Positions 57,480 to 64,000 of a stretch of 64,000 nt of DNA are shown here, one piece after another. The notes beneath the pieces were generated by a model that saw only the letters and a program-made list of their open reading frames with translations, did not search any database and was not told the origin of the DNA. Every line of letters starts with the position of its first letter. Positions within the stretch are counted from its first letter, which is position 1. This DNA is from Sipunculus nudus. Lineage: Eukaryota > Annelida > Sipuncula > Golfingiida > Sipunculidae. Both the position numbers and the translations under genes were made by a program. The DNA lies in NCBI GenBank assembly GCA_026874595.1, contig CM049312.1, positions 26,777,956 through 26,841,955 on the forward strand, written 5' to 3'.

Positions 57480-59480
57480 CAAAACTTTGATTTTAATCTG
57501 CTTAAACATGGCAGCATGGATAAAATGGATAGATAATGAAGATTCATTAAAACAAACTAGTTTTTGTTCAATTAATTTTAACGTTCATTAGTTGCTCATC
57601 CCATCTTGAAAAAAGCTGGCTTAATAATCCTTGCTAATTAAAAATCAAATTAATTGTAATCTTAATGAAATTCTCATTGTTTTAACGTCGCCTAAATCAC
57701 ACTTGGTTATTGGATCGGATTTTTTTTTATTAATTTGAGCGTCTCCTGATTATTTGTCTTTTATTATTTAACAATCCAAACACTTCTGTTTTTCCGATTA
57801 CTGATATACGCTGGTGTTACAGATGCTGCGCATATATTTCCTTCATGTATTTGAATGACATTCAATTGATACATAGAAAACAATTTAAACACGTATCATA
57901 AAATTAACGAGAATAAGTGCAGAAATATAAATGCTGAAAACTGCGCCCTGAAAGGGAAAGTTGTTTGTGTGAATTTGATTATTGCAGAGGAAAATATGAC
58001 TACTTGATCTTGTGTCGTTCAAAAGATTAATAAAACAATAGTGTAGTCAGCAAAAGGTCTCGTTAAAAACGGTTTAAATGGAGGAAATGACATCTTCCCA
58101 TGACTGATGGTCCCCTAAAACAAAACATACTGATTCTTCTTTTCAGACGTAACAAAATACCAGCAAAATAAATCAAGTCACTCTGACACGTCTTTGGAAT
58201 ATTACCCAATGGTCATGTGTTCCCTACAATGACTGAAATTCTTTGAAGTACACGCAAATCACCTGAACAAAATTTGGTTTGAAGGATATATATTCCATTT
58301 CGAGGTTAAGCTACACCTATAAATACTGTCTTTTCAAAATTATATTTTTGGTCCATACTCCTTTAAGTTCTTTAACATGTCTTGGTCGTAACAGCCATAT
58401 TACATGACATTTTCCAAGGTTTTCTACGTTCATTTAAAGAAGTAAACTGAGCGCTACGACCAGTATGAAGAATTGGACTACAAGGCCAGACGCGACCACC
58501 TTGTTTATGTTACAGTGGAGACAGCGAGGCAATCATCTTCAAAGAGTGTGCGCTTATTGAATATAAAACAGGGCCACAGGGGTTACGGAAGTCATTTATT
58601 GGTTCAAGAAAATCAATTGTCTCCGATAAAGGTTACCGATAGATGAAACATTCGTTACTGCAGGTTATCTACAGTCAGGTATACATTCAGGTTGGGTGTG
58701 TGAGGGTGATACATGTAGTTAAGATGTGTGTGTGCGGGGGGGGGGGTGTCATACCCCCCACCATGTTCTCGGTTCCTAATTATTTTCAAATAACATGTGA
58801 ATTATGCCCAATGCTCAGAGTATTTTTTTCATTATATGATATTTCTTCAAAGCTAGAACGTAGAGGATCTCCCGGTCTCAGGTCATTGACATGTAATAAA
58901 ATATTTCAAAGTGGCCTGCCGTTGCGTGCCCAAAGTTAACTTGTCATTATTTATTTAACTGTTCCATTTTCTAAGTTGAACGGTCCTAGTTTTGCCTTGT
59001 CGGTTCAAAATATAATATGGATGTCACACTTGTGCCAGGAAAAACGCCTTCTAATCATAGACATGCGATAAACATAGACATCGCACATTCATTGAAATGC
59101 ATTTTAATGACTATTTGATCAACATAAAACACTTAATATAAGAATGGTGTCATCGCCACACGGAGACAAAACCTGTTCATAATAGCTTCATGGCCTTTAC
59201 CAGGACATGACCTTGCTTTGGAATATACGAACAGTTTTGTTGAAAATGACGAGAATCAATACGTATTCTAAGAAAGGCTGCATAGATTATCATTTATATG
59301 TAATTAAATGAAACAAGTAGGATCTTCTAATGGGTGTTACTTCTTCACATTTTGGTACCACTATTACAGTGATAGAAGTATGTGAAGGGGGACTTTTATT
59401 TGCGTAAAATATTTATTTACTAATAAAAAATACATTAAAACACAATTTATTCAAAATAATTTATTTTTAAAATATTTTAA
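57480..59480. other. AT-rich stretch without supported genes
   Basis: The 98-codon frame at 58643-58939 spans a 13-base G run (58735-58747) and shows no domain. No other structure was noticed. Confidence 0.4.
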
Positions 59481-59486
59481 ATGAAT

Positions 59487-59850
59487 GGACCGAACCGCTT
59501 GGAGCGGTCCATCCTTAGTACCTTACCGCTAGTAGCTGCAGGACCGGGCCAGGACCGGACTGCTGTTGTTATCCACCATATCGCACATCTTAATAGAATA
59601 TAATTATATATCGCTTAAAAATATCATGTAACTAGTAAGATTAAACTTTATTAAAGGAATTATGGTCAAAATGTTGACATTATTTATCGGTAATAATCAT
59701 TATATTCCATAGCAATAAAATACGCTGTGTCCCAAGAACAGTTTTGAAGTTAAAAGATATGATATTGCCAGAATCGTCCAAGACTTGGCCCAAAGACGTC
59801 GGAAGCAGCCGTGTCCTAGATCCTATTCCGGTCCGGTCCGAGTCCGGTAT
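59487..59850. repeat. GGACCGG / CCGGTCC motif-rich segment
   Basis: GGACCG and CGGTCC form a small hairpin around 59487-59510 (ACCGCT/AGCGGT stem). GGACCGGGCCAGGACCGGAC follows at 59542-59561, and CCGGTCCGGTCCGAGTCCGG at about 59829-59848. The repeated motif in both orientations at the two sides suggests a small inverted element, but ends are not defined. Confidence 0.35.
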
Positions 59851-60350
59851 GAGGAAGAATTGGGAGGAACAAAAAAGAAACAACATATCTATAAAATTCC
59901 TCGGCTTCACAAGAATAATAGCGAATTTATGAGAAAGCAGTATTTTAATAGGATAAGAACCATTTGAGTACTTGATTTAAGACAAAATAAAGTATCCCTG
60001 CATTATTACACATATACACATCTAATGCATCAAATAATTTGGTGATTATTTTACTTAAGTTGATGTAGAAAACAAAGGTGTGGATTATTTTAAAAATAAA
60101 CGGATTTATTTTCAGTTATTACAATTACAACAAATAAATATTTCACATGTCCATGTCGCCCAATAAACAACCTGGGACCTATTAGATACGCTAGCCATCT
60201 TATCAATATTTTGATACCAGTAACGGCTGGGATATAGCATTGCATATAAAAAAAGGTTTCAGAAAAACTTAAAAAAAAAACAAGAATCAATAATAAATCC
60301 TAAAATGACCGAACTGCAAACAAATCCTAAATTCATATCAGGAGGTATTT

Positions 60351-60426
60351 ATGTCAATAAGACGGACACATGTCAATAAGACGGATACATGTCAATAAGA
60401 CGGACACATGTCAATAAGACGGACAC
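60351..60426 (+). repeat. 19-bp minisatellite, four copies
   Basis: The unit ATGTCAATAAGACGGACAC starts at 60351, 60370, 60389 and 60408. The second copy has one substitution (GGATAC). No partial fifth copy follows. Confidence 0.97.
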
Positions 60427-60518
60427 GAGATTTTTTATAGATATGATTTGTATGGTATCTGTTTACTTAAGCAATCCTTAAACATATAAACTTTATTTGT
60501 TTAACATGGAATGTACAA

Positions 60519-60717
60519 CTAGTTATAACAACTAACACCAGGCAGTCTCCATGGCTCGGATGTTGGCGCTAAGTAGCCGGTAAGAGTGGATGAAAACCGG
60601 AGGACCCGGAGAAAACCACCGACCTTGGACGGGCAACTACAACCAACTCTCTTAGCCACGCCGGGAATCGAACCCGGGTCACCAGCGGAAAGGGCCGAAC
60701 GTTTTACCACCATTCAT
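60519..60717 (-). mobile_element. tRNA-derived SINE, family S2
   Basis: On the minus strand GGTGGTAAAACG resembles an A box, and CCGGG-TTCGATT-CCCGG forms a perfect T-arm with a canonical B box. The body has GGTCGGTGGTTTTCTCCGGG followed by TCCTCCGG, a block I associate with molluscan repeats. A 64-codon open frame across it is a by-product of the tRNA-like sequence. Confidence 0.8.
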
Positions 60718-61560
60718 TAAATATAAAAAAAAACCAACCAAATGTGACTAAAACCTAATAAGGTTTAGAGACACTCAGAATGTACATGCAATCTAAATTA
60801 AAACTAGATATGAGTGATGAATTTGGAGATTTTGCGTCGCATAATACTTGTTTACGGATGCCGACCTCAATTCCCTAACCCGCTCTGCCAGGCAGATATT
60901 ATAACATCGTTGAAGATTTTACCCGTATTCAACTCATTATGGTGATCTTTAATGGAATCACTATGTTACACTCTCCTTGTCAATGGCTGACGCTGGTGTA
61001 ATCAAGGTCTAAAAACAGAAGATTGCCTCTCACTAGACTGTAAACTTTGGAAAGCAGGCTATTGATTATTTCAACTAGAGAGCTGAAATAGATAAGGGTT
61101 TAACAAAAAAGACTGACATGGTATATTACACAGGGCATCGGCAAACATTAGCAAATATATTTTGAACCGCCAAAAGATGACAGAGAGCATTTTAAGCCTT
61201 TTGACTTTAGTATGAACACGCTTACTGCTGCAAGCTTCTCCTGGTAGCTAAAGCAATCAGAATGAAGGTCATCAATGGCATAGACATTCAGGTGACCAAG
61301 GTTGGCTCAGGCCACGATGTCAGAGGCACTAGAAGAACATATAATCGACTTCAAAGGGAAAATAAAGTATGCGAAACTTATAGAGGGCAAGAACGATCAT
61401 GAGAGCATAAGGACATATGAAGTCATCAAATAGTCATGCCAAGCATAAGATCAGGAGCCAGGGCCAACAAAGACATAAAACAAAATATGTTAAGCCTGTT
61501 GCCAGCCGTATTACGTTTTATGGTGCGGTGGACTTTGTTTGGGTTCCTGCTCTTTCATTC

Positions 61561-62417
61561 TGTTACGGAACAGATCACGTATGCGTGACGAACATAATCT
61601 TTGTCATGGAAATAAAAAAACAGATTCTGTTACACTAGGCAGCGTGAAATGTCTAGGGGAATGAATCAAGAAGTCAGTGTTTTTTTCGTAAACAAATAAA
61701 TATAATTTATTCTTGAAACAACCCTATCATTACAATACACTAAATCAATACAATTATACAGTATAACAGCAGTATAATGGCAAATCAATACAATCACACA
61801 GTAAAATAAACAAAGTGCACAGTACCTGGATACCACCACTGTCACAGAGATAAGTCCTTTAAAATGTATAAGCCGGATGAACAGTTCACACAAATCTTCT
61901 CGGAGAATAATAGTCCAATGTTATTACGAATCAATCTACTGTTATCCAATACTGAAATCCTGGGAGTGATCCGAAAGGCAAACTGAAAACTACATAAAAT
62001 CCTTAATTAATTTGAAGAAAATCTCTAACTGCTGCATGTATTGGAAAAGGTCCCACTCTCTGTGTCCGCTGGAATATTCTCTCACCTCTCTCTCGTCTCT
62101 AAAACACAGCCCCCCCCCCCATTTATAACTTCTCACCTACAGCCAAGAACCTTCCTTTTCTCGAACAATCCAAAGAATCTAACATAATACACAGTAAATA
62201 CGCGTTACAGGAAACATCTAGAAAAAGAACGCTGCGTCTATACATGCCAGGGTTCACACGTGAGCCGGCTCGGCTCGGCCAGGCGAGAAAGCCCCAAACT
62301 AGCATGACAGCGAGAGTTCAACCAGTACAGATTAAACTGAGAGTGCAACATCCGGCCAGGCCAGGCCGCTACAACACGAGTTACGCCCGTGTCACATAAT
62401 CAAAAAGACATCTGTAA
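61561..62417 (-). mobile_element. Solo LTR, diverged right end
   Basis: It starts TGTTACGGAACAGATCACG and follows the family order, with GCCAGGCCAGGCCGC and ACAACACGAGTTACGCCC near the end. The terminal GACATCTGTAATT has drifted from CACCTGTAACA. A C run at 62109-62119 precedes the TATA region. Flanks do not match. Confidence 0.8.
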
Positions 62418-63579
62418 TTTTTTTTTTTAAGAATATATGATTTTAAGTAATTGAAGTTATACTTATATAATTCACAATTGTAGCATTATACGTGCGACCT
62501 TTCCTTGCAAGGGACAGTTCGAAGTATTTATAAAAAGCTATCACATGACGGCTTAGGTTACATGAAGGGATCAATAGTGGAATATAGAACAGGGATACAT
62601 GTGGCAGCTTCTGAAATAAGATCTTGAGAAAATTGATTGCATTTATATAAAAAAAATATATGATGTGAAATTTTTAAATAGTCGACCTAAATAAATTACA
62701 AGAATATAAAACAACTCGATGGTTGTTTTCGGTTAAACAAAACGTTATGGTCTAAAAAGAAGTTTCTGCCTGTTAACGCCTTTCCAGGGACACTGTAGCC
62801 GTATTTTATACTAACCCAAACATCGCACTTAGAGGACAATGATGCCGCTAGCTTATCAATGGGCTTTAAGAGAGAAAACGCTGCTAATATTGGTATGGAG
62901 ACTCTGATTATGAATATCAGACGAGACTGCCTTTTCTGTGTCACAGACAGACGACCGGTCCATCAACTTCAGAGAGACTTCCTGTCTAGGGTTATTACAC
63001 AAAAAACCCCGGTATCATGAAGGTCATGGTCATATAACTATTATGGGGATAAAAGGAAACATCGGCTTGAACTGCCGGTCATAGAATATTCTCAGATATG
63101 TTACATCCAGATGGCTTGTCTTCCACAAAAAAAAGACATTTCTGTATATTTTTGTCAAATGCTGTGTTGTGGAATTCCATGGAAAACTGGAATTTTTTTT
63201 AGTGACTAGGCTTGATGTTTAGTGATTGTGCTACCCCTAACATTGGTTTGAAAAACTATCACCATGAACATAGTCTGATATTTTTCACCTAGGGGATATA
63301 TTATCAGACATTGGCACAATCTAGGACACACACATAGAAGTGCATCTCAAGAGCTAATGCAAGCATGGGCGATTATTAGACCAAGGTAACCCGAGACCAA
63401 GTGTCAATCAAGAACATATACTCGAATAAAAAGAAAAACCAGTCATTTTACAGGCTGCAAGTGATAATGAAGAGACAATATGACACAGGAATACATCAGT
63501 TACCAACGCAAATCGTCATTTCACACTGAGGGGTACCATAGATATTAAACTCGTTAGCTAAAGATCAATTTGTTGTAAT
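62418..63579. other. Unassigned DNA between two LTR copies
   Basis: No reverse transcriptase, protease or integrase motif is visible here, so the two flanking LTR copies do not bound a coding retrotransposon. The 82-codon minus frame at 62696-62944 has no recognisable domain. Confidence 0.45.
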
Positions 63580-63952
63580 CCAAAGTTAAGTTCTGGTAAT
63601 AGTCCAAAAAGCAAACTGAAGACTAAATTAAATCTGTTACAAAGTTTGAAGAATAAATATAAATGTTGCAATTATCGGTAAGGTCCACAAACTGACTCGC
63701 ACTCCTCCGTGTCCGCTGGAATATTTCTCTTCCTCGGGCTCTATATAAACACAGCCCCTAATTTATAGCTCTTCACCCCCAAAGCCTAGAAGCTTCTATT
63801 TCACAGCACTGTGTCTTTACACGTCATGGTTCACCCAGTACGGATTACACCGATCACTGTGTCTCTACACGCCATAGCAATGGACGCCCGGGGCTTGAGC
63901 CTAACACGAAACAGAATGTCAACAGCGTACAATAAAAGAGACACATGTAACA
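63580..63952 (-). mobile_element. LTR fragment, plus-strand right half
   Basis: It joins the family at the region of AAACTGAAGACTAAAT and runs to ACACATGTAACA. It contains CTCTATATAAACACAGCCCC, a good TATA-type site in minus orientation of the LTR. The left part is missing. It is about 1.2 kb from the 61.6-kb LTR in the same orientation, but the DNA between them shows no retrotransposon coding sequence. Confidence 0.7.
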
Positions 63953-64000
63953 ATGGCAGGACAGAAACTAACACCTTTCATTTTCAAATATGATTTATAA

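Noticed and set aside
60351-60426. CRISPR-like array
   Set aside because: The four 19-bp units are head to tail with no spacers. It is a minisatellite in a eukaryotic genome.
60519-60713. 64-codon minus-strand frame
   Set aside because: It is the translation of a tRNA-derived SINE (B box and T-arm); such frames recur as artefacts in many genomes.
61561-63952. Full-length LTR retrotransposon bounded by the last two LTR copies
   Set aside because: The right copy lacks half of the LTR and the 1.2 kb between shows no gag/pol motif, primer-binding site or polypurine tract that I can recognise.

Overview
The window is AT-rich metazoan DNA dominated by repeats. I find no complete protein-coding gene, rRNA, CRISPR array or bacterial-type operon. 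Several things suggest a lophotrochozoan, probably a mollusc: tRNA-derived SINEs whose tails carry the CCGGAGAAAACCA-type block I associate with molluscan genomes, very many (AT)n arrays, TG...CA solo LTRs, short inverted-repeat (MITE-like) elements, pogo-like and Harbinger-like termini, and a CR1/L2-like reverse transcriptase scrap. The organism call is inference from repeat content, because no gene identifies the species.

Layout. 1-6860 and 8750-19310 are two diverged direct copies (units A and B) of one long segment, and the start of a third copy (C) lies at 19500-19810. Unit B is longer because of a roughly 0.9-kb insertion holding a SINE (10561-11459) and a 2.8-kb composite Harbinger-like insertion with TTA on both sides (13912-16679), which itself contains a 514-bp tandem duplication. 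Both units keep a tRNA-like sequence with an upstream CArG + CRE + TATA cluster, and several short open frames that correspond between A and B. 19.9-25.1 kb is nested repeats: solo LTR, LTR in the opposite orientation, SINE, reverse transcriptase fragment and MITE fragment. 25-35 kb is mostly featureless AT-rich sequence with a 302-bp-class MITE, a 146-bp tandem duplication, a 171-bp foldback element and one GC-rich spot with a Kozak ATG and a GTAAGA donor on the minus strand (32789-32892), the best hint of a real gene end. 34.9-48.5 kb holds more LTRs, long AT arrays, pogo/Tigger-like ends, a conserved inverted paralog of the 7.6-8.7 kb sequence (44473-45110), and a pogo-like element (46193-47855) broken by a 442-bp insertion between two apparently identical 205-bp direct repeats. 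48.5-64 kb has a candidate terminal exon (48812-49061), a GC-rich two-strand open island (57205-57465), a 19-bp minisatellite, a SINE and two LTR copies.

Nothing here forms a pathway. The most informative signals are structural: the A/B duplication and its mosaic divergence, the composite promoter in front of a tRNA-like unit with a compensatory stem change, the 205-bp duplication around a templated insertion, and two or three orphan exon candidates that need transcript data. All coordinates and similarities were read by eye, so boundaries can be off by several bases and identities are estimates unless counts are given.
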